From Flammeovirgaceae bacterium (GTDB lineage: Bacteria; Bacteroidota; Bacteroidia; Cytophagales; Cyclobacteriaceae), in assembly GCA_016709845.1 (NCBI GenBank), contig JADJMA010000015.1, positions 1 through 64,000 on the forward strand: 64,000 bases of DNA, written 5' to 3'. Positions 10,291-19,563 of the stretch are shown in pieces (within the stretch, counting starts at the first letter, position 1; each line of letters begins with the position of its first letter). The notes beneath the pieces are model-generated. The model was not told the DNA's origin and searched no databases. It worked only from the letters and a program-made list of their open reading frames with translations. Made by a program: the position numbers and the translations under genes.

Positions 10291-12560
10291 ATGAAAACAA
10301 TAATTGCGAGCTTATTTCTGCTTCTAATTCTTAATCCCAATATTAAATCCGAAACCGATCCGGTTGACTATGTTAGTCCTGTCATCGATACGCATAATAG
10401 CCGGTGGTTTTATTTTGCATCGGCCAGTCGCCCTTTTGGCATGGTGGGCCTAAGTCCGGATACCTGGACAAGCGGTAGTTGGAAAAGTGGTTACTTATAC
10501 GATAGTTTATACGTCCGGTCTTTCAGTCATATCCATGCCTGGCAATTGGCAGGAATTCCAGTGATGCCAACAGCGGGTAAGAACAAGAGTCATTTGGGAA
10601 TGGAGGCAACAAAATCATCATTCTCACACGATACCGAAATAGTTCGGCCCGGCTATCATAAAATTGTACTCGATGATTATAAGATCACAGCCGAATTAAC
10701 GTCAACTACCCGAGTGGGGTTTCATAAATACACTTTTCCAAAAACCGATAGTGCCTATATTAATTTTCATACAGGTGCATTTTTAGCGCATGGAAAAGTT
10801 GATTCTTCCTACGTAAGAAAAGTAAATAGTCATGAGATAGAGGGCTTCTCTTTATTAGGCGCAACACCGCGCAGACCAAAACCTACCTTGTCTACTTTAC
10901 TGCAAAAGTTGATCCATGAAATTAAAGAGTTTGGTGGCTGGGAGAATAATAAACTTCTTGCTCCTACAACAGAAGTAAACGGAAAAAACAATGGTGCTTA
11001 CTTGCGGATTAAAATTTCCGACAAACCTGTTTTAATGAAAGTGGCCATATCTTATACGAGCATGGAAAATGCACGCAAAATATGGAGTCAGAACTTCCGA
11101 ACTGGGATTTTGAAAAACTGTTGCGGACTCCAAAAAGGAATGGAACGAGATGCTGTCGCGTATTCAGGTAACAGGTGGTACGGAAAAACAAAAAGTAAAA
11201 TTCTACACGGACTTATGGCATAGTCTTTTGGGTAGGAAAATAATTAGTGATGTTGATGGAAAATATTGCGACATGACTGGCGATAAACCTTCCATCAAGC
11301 AAGTGGCATTGGATGATAAGGGAAAACCAGTTTTTCCACATTATAATTTTGATGCATTATGGGGAAGTCATTGGACACTCAATGTATTGTGGTCGATGGT
11401 ATACCCGGAAATTATGGATGGCTTTTGTAATACGATGGTAGACGTGTACAAGAATGGGGGCTTAATTCCCAGAGGTCCTTCGGGAGGAAATTATACTTAC
11501 GTAATGATAGGAGATCCTGCCGCTTCATTTTTTGCCACAGCCTATAATAAAGGAATTAGAAATTATGATGTTCCCTCTGCTTACAAAGGTCTGTTGAAGA
11601 ATGCTTACCCAGGTGGCATCCGCGACAGAGCCGGATATGAACATAGCAACAACCCAACTGGCGGAGGAATGACATATTACGTGGAAAGAGGATATGTGCC
11701 GGAAGGATTGGTAGGTAAAGGTGGGCACAAAGATGGTGCATCCATGACGCTTGAATATTCTTATCAGGATTGGTGCATTGCACAAATGGCTAAGACTATG
11801 AATAAGGACAAAGACTATGAGTACTTCATGAAGCGCTCTCAAAATTATCGCAACCTATGGAACCCTGAAACCAACCTTATTCATCCCCGCAATATCGATG
11901 GCAGTTGGATTAATAATTTCACTCCCATTGCCGAACAATTCAATACCATAGGTTTTTGCGAGAGCAACTCGGCAATCTATTCCAACTATGTGCCCCACGA
12001 TCTGAATGGATTAATCAGTTTGTTTGGTGGTAAAGAAAAGTATACTTCCTTTTTGACAAGTTCATTTGAAAAAGCGAAAGATAATCGTTTTGTAGCGCCC
12101 CATGGCGAACATGCAAAAAGCTGGGTGGATTATGAAAATCAACCGTCTTGCCAGATGGCGCATTTATTTAATTTTAGCGGTGCACCCTGGCTTACACAAA
12201 AGTGGGTTAGAGAAGTGAAGGAAGTTACGTTTGGTGACACAACACCTTATGGTGGATATAATGGTGATGAAGATCAGGGACAAATGGGTGCATTGGGTGT
12301 ACTTATGGCAATTGGTCTTTTTCAAATGGACGGTGGAGTTTCGTTAAACTCAGCATACGAAATTACCGCACCCATTTTTGATAAGATTGAGATCGCTTTG
12401 AATTCAGATTATTATCCAGGTAAAAAATTTATCATCTCTACCAAAAACAACTCTGCTGAAAATATGTATGTTCAATCCGCTAAATTAAATGGAGGAAATT
12501 GGGAAAATGTTTTTTTAACCATAATGAATTTTCAAGGGCGGAAAAATTAGAATTAAACAA
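10291..12560 (+). CDS. GH92 family glycosidase, 3' end missing, frameshifted
   Basis: A signal peptide (MKTIIASLFLLLILNPNIKS) is followed by the GH92 N-terminal beta-sandwich and the catalytic alpha/alpha barrel. GH92 enzymes are calcium-dependent exo-alpha-mannosidases. Visible blocks are DLWHSLLGRKIISDVDGKYC, LIPRGPSGGNYT, YENQPSCQMAHLFNFSGAPW and YNGDEDQGQMGALGVL. The second barrel block normally reads NEPSHH, and its Glu is the general acid. Here codon 12140-12142 is CAA (Gln). Breaks occur near 11085 and 11120. The last tens of residues are missing because sequence after GGKIRIK runs directly into a PadR gene. It is probably a secreted or periplasmic enzyme acting with the SusCD uptake genes. 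Confidence 0.85.
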
Positions 12561-12833
12561 GAAGCTTATGGTGTAGAGATTAAACGCGAATTGGAAGCGC
12601 GGTTAAAACATAAGTTAAGTGTTGGTTCCATACAATCCGCGCTAAAGCGGATGGAGGAAAAAGGATTTCTTACTTCCGAGTTTGGCGATGCCACGCAGAA
12701 AAGAGGAGGGAAGCGAAAGCGCATTTATGCTACCACTTCATACGCACATAAAGTACTTGCTGAGATGAAAGACATTCGGGCCGGGCTTTGGAATTCTATT
12801 CCTAGTCTGACCTACGAGATGAAAACAATATGA
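12561..12833 (+). pseudogene. PadR-family regulator lacking its N-terminus
   Basis: The readable part begins EAYGVEIKRELEARLKHKLS and continues through VGSIQSALKRMEEKGFLTS and GGKRKRIYATTSYAHKVLAEM. This is the winged-helix core of a PadR repressor of about 110 residues. The first 20-25 residues are absent: upstream sequence belongs to the GH92 gene, with no start codon or spacer. The stop overlaps the ATG of the next permease by four bases (ATGA), the usual coupling of PadR with a prefix-domain permease. The native gene is probably complete and regulates that permease. Confidence 0.75.
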
Positions 12834-15484
12834 AGCAACGCAAAGAAATACAACCTCCCAAATGGCCACTTAAGTTTCTCCGATTCTTTTTAAAGAAAGA
12901 ATATGTGGAAGAGATTGAAGGAGACATGCAGGAAGTATTCTTTGATAATCTGAAGGAGTCTTCTCCCCGTAAGGCAAAACTCGAATACACGGTTGAGATG
13001 CTGAAGTTGCTTCGACCTGCTTTGATAAAGAATTTTAAGACACCATCAACATTTAATCAGTCTGCTATGTACAAAAACTATATCAAGATTGCCTGGAGAA
13101 ATTTGATCAAAGAAAGCGTACTCGGCCATAAATATTTTGGTTTAGGGACTTGGTATTGCCTGCTGCCTTTAATATTCATGTTTGTAAAGGATGAACTTTC
13201 GTATGACACCTACCATGAAAAAGGAGATAGAATCTATCGCGTAATACATGGCCGGAATGCTGATAATTCGGAAGGCAAACAATCGACCGAAACCTTTTGG
13301 GTTTGGGGCAATGCACCCATTGGTCCGGCCCTCACCAATTATTTTCCTGAGATCGATAAAGTGTGTCAGTTTTCTGGAAGATCTGATATTTTACTTACTC
13401 ATGGAGATAACATGTATCAGGAGGATGGAGTTTTCTTTATGGACTCAACGGTCTTTGATGTATTTAGCTGGAAGTTGCTAAAGGGAAATCCAAAGACTGC
13501 GTTAACTGCTCCGTTTAGTATAGTTCTCACAGAAACTGCCGCTCGAAAATACTTTGGCGATGAAGATCCGCTTGGCAAATCATTGAAGGGAAGTGAATCC
13601 GCAGGCCGGGGCGATGCGGGGGACTATTTAGTAACAGGCGTAATGGAAGATGTTCCTTCCAACTCACACTTTCGATTCAACGCGTTGCTTTCGATGAGCA
13701 CATTCAAAAAATCCCGACCACAAATTTTTGATGCCTGGGGTTATGTGGATTTCTATACGTACTTTCTTGTTAATGAAAAATTTGATCAACAAAAATTCGA
13801 ACAGAAGGTCCCTGCCTTTTTGGCCAAACAAACTGACGATCCAAATTCAAAATATTCCATCGCCATTGAACCTCTTAAAGATGTTTACTTAAGAACAGAA
13901 GCCCAAAGACAACCAGGCGAAACTGGTAGCCTTCCCAATATTTATGTGTTTTCCATTATTGGTTTGTTTATTCTGGTGATCGCCATGATCAACTTTATGA
14001 ATTTGTCGACAGCCCGATCGCTGGAACGCAGCAAAGAAGTGGGAATCAGAAAATCAATTGGAGCTGCGCGTGGAAGTTTAGTCTCTCAATTTTTAGGGGA
14101 GTCTTTCATTATCGTTTTTCTATCCATGATTGTAGCGGTAGCCATTGTATTTGTTGCCTTACCCGCCATGAGTGATTTTACAGGAAAAGTATTTATTATT
14201 CAACGTTTTATTAACGGACAGACTATTCTGTTGGTTATTGGAATTATGTTATTGATTGGGCTTGTCGCTGGTTCCTATCCTGCGTTTGTGCTTTCATCTT
14301 TTAGTCCCGCGGTAGTTTTAAAAGGAATGGCGAAATCAAGCAAAGGGGGCACGTACCTCAGGCGGGTGTTAGTAGTTTTTCAGTTTAGTCTTTCTATTGC
14401 GCTCATAGCAGGAACCATCATTGTTTACTTTCAGATGAATCATATTCTGGATAAAGACCTGGGCTTTGATAAAGAACGGATGTTAATTTTGGATTATAAC
14501 TACGATGAGGCCGTTAATGATAAACGCGAAGTGTTGAAAACTGAAATGGAAGCCAATCCGGCCATTCTATCCGCAGCGTTTTCACGAAGCGTTCCAGGAA
14601 GTTATTTTCCGAATGCAGGTACTGAAATACAAACTGCAGATGGTGAAATGAAAATGGAGGTGCAACCCATTTTTCAGGTGGGGATGGATTTTATTCCGCA
14701 TTATAATTTGGAGCTCGTGGCCGGAAGATCTTATTCACGAGATCATCCTTCCGATACCCTTGGTGGTATTGTAATAAATGAAGCGGCTGCAAAACAATAT
14801 GGGTACACAAACCCGGCCGACATTGTTGGTAAAAAGTATAGCCAGTGGGGCCGGGAAGGAGAAGTAATTGGGGTGGTTAAAGACTTCAATTTTATTTCGT
14901 TGCATAGAAATATTGAACCCCTTACGCTGCCGCTTGAACCGTATGCGTGCAGATACTTATCACTAAAAGTGAAATCCGAAAACATAAATGAAACGATTAA
15001 ACAGGTTGGCGAAGTTTGGAGTCAGTTGGTGCCACACAGACCCTTTCTGTATAGTTTTCTTGACGATGATTTTAATCGTCAGTATAAAACAGATTTTGTT
15101 TTTAGAAAATTGTTCACCACGTTTTCGTGTCTCGCTATTTTGATTGCCTGCCTCGGGCTATTGGGATTAGCCACGTATACAGCCGAACAACGCACCAAGG
15201 AGATTGGCATTCGCAAAGTATTGGGAGCCAATGTCAACAACATTGTGGCGCTGCTATCGAAAGACTTTATTGTATTGGTAGTTATTGCCATGCTTATTGC
15301 CACACCGGTAGCTTGGTATGCGATGAATAAATGGTTGGAAGGTTTTGCGTACCAGGTAGAAATTCAACTTTGGATTTTTGCCTTGGCGGGATTGGTAGCA
15401 CTTTCAATTGCCTTATTCACCATAAGTTTCCAGTCTATAAAATCGGCCTTGATGAACCCAGTGACTTCTTTACGGAGCGAGTGA
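12830..15484 (+). CDS. FtsX-like ABC permease with N-terminal prefix domain
   Basis: This intact 884-residue protein has three parts. Residues 1-65 (PPKWPLKFLRFFLKKEYVEEI) are the permease prefix domain 2 found in PadR-linked transporters of Bacteroidota. Next comes a MacB_PCD/FtsX unit with VGIRKSIGAARGSLVSQF near residue 400. A second unit ends with IGIRKVLGANVNNIVALL near 790 and three final helices. Such proteins form the membrane part of MacB-like export or envelope-stress ABC systems. The ATPase is not encoded here. It is translationally coupled to the PadR gene before it, suggesting ligand-controlled expression. Confidence 0.9.
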   Translation: MKQRKEIQPPKWPLKFLRFFLKKEYVEEIEGDMQEVFFDNLKESSPRKAKLEYTVEMLKLLRPALIKNFKTPSTFNQSAMYKNYIKIAWRNLIKESVLGHKYFGLGTWYCLLPLIFMFVKDELSYDTYHEKGDRIYRVIHGRNADNSEGKQSTETFWVWGNAPIGPALTNYFPEIDKVCQFSGRSDILLTHGDNMYQEDGVFFMDSTVFDVFSWKLLKGNPKTALTAPFSIVLTETAARKYFGDEDPLGKSLKGSESAGRGDAGDYLVTGVMEDVPSNSHFRFNALLSMSTFKKSRPQIFDAWGYVDFYTYFLVNEKFDQQKFEQKVPAFLAKQTDDPNSKYSIAIEPLKDVYLRTEAQRQPGETGSLPNIYVFSIIGLFILVIAMINFMNLSTARSLERSKEVGIRKSIGAARGSLVSQFLGESFIIVFLSMIVAVAIVFVALPAMSDFTGKVFIIQRFINGQTILLVIGIMLLIGLVAGSYPAFVLSSFSPAVVLKGMAKSSKGGTYLRRVLVVFQFSLSIALIAGTIIVYFQMNHILDKDLGFDKERMLILDYNYDEAVNDKREVLKTEMEANPAILSAAFSRSVPGSYFPNAGTEIQTADGEMKMEVQPIFQVGMDFIPHYNLELVAGRSYSRDHPSDTLGGIVINEAAAKQYGYTNPADIVGKKYSQWGREGEVIGVVKDFNFISLHRNIEPLTLPLEPYACRYLSLKVKSENINETIKQVGEVWSQLVPHRPFLYSFLDDDFNRQYKTDFVFRKLFTTFSCLAILIACLGLLGLATYTAEQRTKEIGIRKVLGANVNNIVALLSKDFIVLVVIAMLIATPVAWYAMNKWLEGFAYQVEIQLWIFALAGLVALSIALFTISFQSIKSALMNPVTSLRSE

Positions 15485-15495
15485 GGTGAGTTTAA

Positions 15496-15524
15496 ACTCG
15501 GAGTGCGACTCGAGACTCCGTGAG
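15496..15524. repeat. GGAGT-GAGACT intergenic repeat, copy A
   Basis: The sequence ctcGGAGTgcgactcGAGACTCCg lies 12 bases after the permease stop. Its outer GGAGT/ACTCC arms pair. It shares the GGAGT-(7-9)-GAGACT core with copies at 26091, 30022 and 30167. Confidence 0.5.
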
Positions 15525-15644
15525 GGGGTGAGTGCAGTGCTACACAAATGTCACAAAAAATATATCAGCTATTTTCTAAAGAATCTGAGCGATTTAGCCC
15601 ATAATGACATAAGAGAAATATCAACAATTGCATATATTCGGATG

Positions 15645-16494
15645 TTGTGTGCAAGGCGGAAAAAAATTCAGCTTCGAGACAACTGATTGGTTGGCGACCA
15701 AAACTTCAATTAAGAAATGACCACAAAGAAGAAATACAATTTTATAACCCCGACATTAAAATTTTGTATTGCAGGATTCTTTATTCCTGGATTTACAGCT
15801 ATCATAATCATGGGACTTCAAATGGGACTTGGACTATTGGGAATAGAATGTTCAAACACATGGAAAATCTTATGGACATTTACGGCTATCGGAGCAGTGA
15901 TAACTCCATTTATATTCATTAGAGTAATGAACAAGAGACTTTTAGAAGGATACAATTTGACAACAGATAAACTTCAGATATTTAATCTTGTTGAATACAC
16001 ATTTATACAATGCACACTTACAATATTTTTCACAACTGGACAGACTCTTTGCTATGTATCGGACGGACAAAACGGTATAGAATTTGGCTTTACCGCTTGG
16101 ATGGCGTTACCAATTTTAGTTGCATTAAGCTTGGTGTTTGACAATCTGAGAGAAAGAAAAACTGATAAAATAAAGGCTGACAGAGCAATTTCTGGACAAT
16201 GACTTTCTCCGAGGATAATGTTGGCGATGGGCTGAAAACTATTTCGACTTCGTGGATTGTTTGGACGGTTAAGTCTGACCTTTTTACATTGGGCGACATC
16301 GGCTTCGTGGATACTTTCGACTTTTGTTACGACCCGAGAACTATTTATATAACGGTCGACAAAACCGCCCAGCACACAACAATGGCTACATCCAATGGCG
16401 GGCGAAAGTGTTATAGAAAATATTTATCTTGCTATTGCGTTTGGTTGCGGTGGACAGAAACGTTTTCAAAACCGCCACTGGCTGTAGCCGAGCG
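15645..16494 (+). mobile_element. Integron-like gene cassette 1
   Basis: The unit begins at GTTGTGTGC (15644-15652) and ends in an attC-like site whose left core, GCACACAAC (16372-16380), is the perfect 9/9 reverse complement of that start. In integron cassettes the attC left core must pair with the cassette's own first bases, so this matches a circularised cassette. It carries one gene (15717-16202) followed by 169 bases without a convincing gene before the attC. No integrase gene lies in the window. Confidence 0.6.
15717..16202 (+). CDS. Four-helix membrane protein of unknown function (cassette gene)
   Basis: The 161-residue protein starts MTTKKKYNFITPTLKF. Four hydrophobic segments lie at roughly 15-38, 48-68, 90-110 and 125-143, and a charged tail (NLRERKTDKIKADRAISGQ) closes it. 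It should be an inner-membrane protein. I do not recognise a family. Cysteines at about 45 and 97 and an acidic loop are the only notable features. It is AT-richer than the neighbouring permease and is the only gene between a GTTGTGTGC start and a complementary attC-like end, so it is probably mobile cargo. Confidence 0.65.
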   Translation: MTTKKKYNFITPTLKFCIAGFFIPGFTAIIIMGLQMGLGLLGIECSNTWKILWTFTAIGAVITPFIFIRVMNKRLLEGYNLTTDKLQIFNLVEYTFIQCTLTIFFTTGQTLCYVSDGQNGIEFGFTAWMALPILVALSLVFDNLRERKTDKIKADRAISGQ

Positions 16495-16502
16495 TTGGCG
16501 GC
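16372..16502. repeat. attC-like site 1
   Basis: The left core GCACACAAC is followed by GGCTACATCCAATGGCGG (16384-16401). The right arm CCGCCACTGGCTGTAGCC is its reverse complement with two mismatches, and the site ends in GTTGGCGGC (16494-16502). Bulged inverted arms bounded by AAC and GTT are the attC fold. The central 70 bases are nearly identical to site 2. Confidence 0.6.
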
Positions 16503-17433
16503 TATTACAGCGAAGAATTAGAGATTGATTAAGAAGTGGTTCACAATTCCAACTAAATGGGGAGAATGTGTGTCTTATGAAATAAAAGAGGAAATTATGA
16601 AATCTAAAGTTATCGCAATTGTACTACTTATATTACTTGGACAAAGTTGTTCAGAAGAATCAGTCGACTTTTCTTTAAAAGGCACATGGATTGACAGCGA
16701 AAGTTTAGAATTTCAGTTCATAGAATTTTATTCAGACAAACAAGGAAGATTTGGTCTTTTCAGCAAAAACTACGAACGATATGAAAATTTCAACTATAGA
16801 CTATTTGATAATAAAATAGCAATAGACTTAGAAGGAGATGACGCAGGAGAAACAATACATGAAATATCGTTTGACGGAAAAGATAAAATTGAAATATCAG
16901 GACTTACCGTTATTCCAGAAAACACGACAAAAATTTATGCAAGAAAAAGCATAATAACTGAAATAGAAGACAGTGAAATTTCTCTTGGTGTAAATGATAC
17001 CTATTTTGACTTTGAAAATGGATTTAGATTACAAGCTCGCCCCATCGGAGAGTCAAGATGTCCGATTGGTGCACAATGTATTTGGGCAGGATATGCTTCT
17101 GCACAATTTAATTTAATTGTGGACGGGAATACTGAACACATGTTTGACTTAGCTACAGTTGATATATCACCTGAACTTAAAAAAGACACATTAATAAATG
17201 GACTAAGATATACGCTTTTGGACATTACTCCATATCCCAATTTAAGCAAGAAATACAAACCCGAAGATTATAAAGTAACAGTGTCTATTGAAAAAAAAGA
17301 ACGAGAAATTGATGAGATAAAACTGCCGCCAACAATAGCTACATCCAATGGCGGGCGAAAGTGTTATAGAAAATATTTATCTTGCTATTGCATTTGGTTG
17401 CGGTGGACAGAAACGTTTTCAAAACCGCCACTG
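16495..17433 (+). mobile_element. Integron-like gene cassette 2
   Basis: It starts at GTTGGCGGC (16494-16502). Its own attC-like site begins GCCGCCAAC (17325-17333), an exact 9/9 reverse complement. The cargo is one lipoprotein gene. The right end of its attC is abnormal: after CCGCCACTG the sequence departs from site 1 and no clear GTT core is seen, so the 3' boundary is uncertain. Confidence 0.6.
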
Positions 17434-17466
17434 CTTATGCACAATTTTAAAACGACACGACAATGA
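16597..17466 (+). CDS. Lipoprotein of unknown function (cassette gene)
   Basis: I chose ATG 16597 because it starts a lipoprotein signal (MKSKVIAIVLLILLGQSC, lipid-modified Cys18). The upstream in-frame extension has no signal. After a lipocalin-like N-terminal part (LKGTWIDSESLEFQFIEFY), residues 125-240 hold a cysteine-bearing domain with RCPIGAQCIWAGYA. That domain recurs in Bacteroidota lipoproteins, but I know no function for it. The native protein probably ends near 17320. The last 45 or so codons are translated attC sequence (TSNGGRKCYRKYLSCYC), so a lost stop or a one-base error is likely. Confidence 0.65.
   Translation: MKSKVIAIVLLILLGQSCSEESVDFSLKGTWIDSESLEFQFIEFYSDKQGRFGLFSKNYERYENFNYRLFDNKIAIDLEGDDAGETIHEISFDGKDKIEISGLTVIPENTTKIYARKSIITEIEDSEISLGVNDTYFDFENGFRLQARPIGESRCPIGAQCIWAGYASAQFNLIVDGNTEHMFDLATVDISPELKKDTLINGLRYTLLDITPYPNLSKKYKPEDYKVTVSIEKKEREIDEIKLPPTIATSNGGRKCYRKYLSCYCIWLRWTETFSKPPLLMHNFKTTRQ
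17325..17433. repeat. attC-like site 2 (3' end altered)
   Basis: From 17334 to 17433 this is a direct repeat of 16381-16480 with only two base differences. Its left core is GCCGCCAAC. The distal right arm that in site 1 reads GGCTGTAGCC is replaced by CTTATGCACAATTTT, so the palindrome is incomplete. Confidence 0.6.
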
Positions 17467-17555
17467 GTAGAAAACTTACATCATGCCTTTGTAAGCGAAT
17501 AGGATATTGAAATTGGTGTTGACCTATAGCAGAATTCAATTTTAATAAATTTACT

Positions 17556-18662
17556 ATGATGCGCTTCTATCTTTTAATACTATTAGCAGCTAGCTTGGTG
17601 AATTGTACCAGTCAAAAGAAAATTCGAGAAATAGTAGATAGTCATCGTCAGACTTTTCCCTTAAGCCAGTTGGAATTAGCCATACCCGATTTCGTTTCAA
17701 ATTCGGAAGTAACAATAGTCAACAATTTTGCCTTGCCTGAGCGTTCTGAGATTGAACGAACAGGCGTTTCTATTTTACCCCTACTCTTTTACAACCATTT
17801 TTATTCGAGTTATGAAGTATTTCTTGGGCAGGATGTGTTGGATGAACGATGGGGCGCCTATGTGGACAAACGTCTTGAGTCTTTTGCCTCTGACTTAGAG
17901 AACAACGGATTCAATCATGTACGCGTTGAATTTAAACGGGCAGTAGCACATGGTCGCTACCTGTCTGGCTTTGTCATGATTGTCGGAGCCGGTAATACGG
18001 GTGCAGCAGGAGACGTTTCTCTGTCAAAAGATGCTTCAGCCGAAATTGCTATAAATCTGGCGTGGTTGGATAATGACGGAATCGAACAAAACCGGGATGT
18101 TTCCATCAAACTTGAAATTATGAAAAATGGGATGTACTCTGGACACGTAAGATCGCTCATGGGTAAAACAGTTGCCATTGCACAAAATACTATTGACTTT
18201 CATTTCAATAGCGATATTCACGCGAAACCCCCTTTGCTACACAAGGAGAAAAACCTAACCATGCACCTCTTCCGTATCAGTGATTTGCTTGTGTTATGCT
18301 TGGATGAACTTTGCCAGACTATTCTGGATGAGACTAGGGAAGAAGTTCCTCAGGTGTCAGTTAATGAAACCGAACTGCTGCAAGCGAGGAATCAGCTGTG
18401 GGAAAAAATCAAAGGCAATAAAATAGGCATAAAATTTATTCGAGGTTATTCGAATTCTGGTGGATTTCGTCCAAGTCAGTTCTATGACTTTGTTTCCCTC
18501 AAATCAAACATAACAATTGATGTGGGTACCAACCGCAAAACGTTTTCGGTCGATCGGTATCTCTCCATGCTGCCAACATCTGGATTCAGGCATATCTACT
18601 TTACACCTGAGGAAGTGATGGAGGGATCTGATGGAGTCTTAGAGAAAATTAAGGTGCGTTGA
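17556..18662 (+). CDS. Lipoprotein of unknown function
   Basis: This intact 368-residue protein starts MMRFYLLILLAASLVNC, a lipoprotein signal with Cys17. The rest is soluble, mixed alpha/beta, with a glycine-rich stretch VMIVGAGNTGAAGDVSLS near residue 140. I recognise no catalytic motif or family. It sits between attC-like sites 2 and 3, so it could be cassette cargo, but its length and the missing cassette start leave that open. A short broken start (ATGAGTAGAAAACTTAC, 17463) precedes it and may be the remnant of another gene. Confidence 0.65.
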   Translation: MMRFYLLILLAASLVNCTSQKKIREIVDSHRQTFPLSQLELAIPDFVSNSEVTIVNNFALPERSEIERTGVSILPLLFYNHFYSSYEVFLGQDVLDERWGAYVDKRLESFASDLENNGFNHVRVEFKRAVAHGRYLSGFVMIVGAGNTGAAGDVSLSKDASAEIAINLAWLDNDGIEQNRDVSIKLEIMKNGMYSGHVRSLMGKTVAIAQNTIDFHFNSDIHAKPPLLHKEKNLTMHLFRISDLLVLCLDELCQTILDETREEVPQVSVNETELLQARNQLWEKIKGNKIGIKFIRGYSNSGGFRPSQFYDFVSLKSNITIDVGTNRKTFSVDRYLSMLPTSGFRHIYFTPEEVMEGSDGVLEKIKVR

Positions 18663-18886
18663 AATGCAGATCAACCTTGTGGCCAGTCTTTTCCTACAAA
18701 TGGCTCAGTACAACACAATGTTTATTCCATGCTGAGTTGAACTGTTGAAATAAAACATTCTTTTCCTAATTTGCTTGCGGTCTATTGGACAGCACGCAAT
18801 GGGAGACAGAATGGCCAGCGGATATAAACGATCTGCAACCGATTAACAGACAAATTAATTTAGAGCGGGACGCAAACGGTGCAGTT

Positions 18887-19003
18887 ATAAAACATATGCT
18901 GTATTGTAGGTTTTTAAAGTGTGTGTTCTTGAATTTCGTCAACAAGGTGTGACAAAGATGTAGGTATTTAAACGCATAGGCATTATAGCTAAGCGTTAGC
19001 AGC
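18887..19003. repeat. attC-like site 3 (weaker)
   Basis: The right end is GCTAAGCGTTAGCAGC, with the GTT core at 18995. Read as reverse complement, AAC-GCTTA-GCTATAATG pairs approximately with AAC-ATAT-GCTGTATTG at 18891-18906. The left core would be ATAAAAC (18887-18893). No matching GTTTTAT cassette start is seen upstream. Confidence 0.4.
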
Positions 19004-19020
19004 ATCGGACAGAGTAGACC

Positions 19021-19563
19021 ATGAAAAAGGAACTGATAAGAAAATCACTTGAGACAGGAGAACTTCAATTGACTCCTTCACAAAAAGAGGGACACTATGC
19101 AATTGTGATTGCATTGTTAATCATCCCGACAGTTTTTCTTTTCTTTTAATAAAAACCTAATCACAAATGACTCTGACAAAATTAAACCTGAATTATTAAT
19201 TATCGGGATAATTGCTTGCGGACTAGGTTTTCTAGTATACAGACTTCAAAGAAAAAGACTAAGATTTGTGAGAGTTGACACTAAACTCGACCGGAGACCA
19301 GTTGAATAGAATAATTGAACTCACGGGGGAAGAATTAAAGTGGATGCCATTCTACGTTGACGACCAAATTATTATCGCAAAGACATTCCCCTGGATTTTG
19401 GTCCGGTAGCTGGGGAGAGCAAATAACAATAATGTTCGACAATGGGAGAATCTTGATGAACAGTATTTGTGACCCTGACAAAAAGAGTTCCGTATTTTCC
19501 AACGGACGAAATACAAAGAATATAAACTTGTTAGTGGAACGAGTAAAGGCCGCCAGCCGCTAA
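19021..19563 (+). pseudogene. Frameshifted cassette gene, membrane-anchored protein of unknown function
   Basis: Reading across breaks near 19149, 19300 and 19390 gives one protein of about 180 residues. MKKELIRKSLETGELQLTPS is followed by two hydrophobic segments (AIVIALLIIPTVFLFF and LLIIGIIACGLGFLVY). A soluble end follows: IIELTGEELKWMPFYVDDQI, SGSWGEQITIMFDNGRILMN and SICDPDKKSSVFSNGRNTKN. The GSWGEQITI..DNGR..NSICDP block looks conserved, but I know no function. It lies in a unit bounded by GTTAGCAGC (18995-19003) and GCCGCTAAC (19556-19564), complementary at 8 of 9 bases, so it is cassette 4. The attC after it is cut short. Confidence 0.55.
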
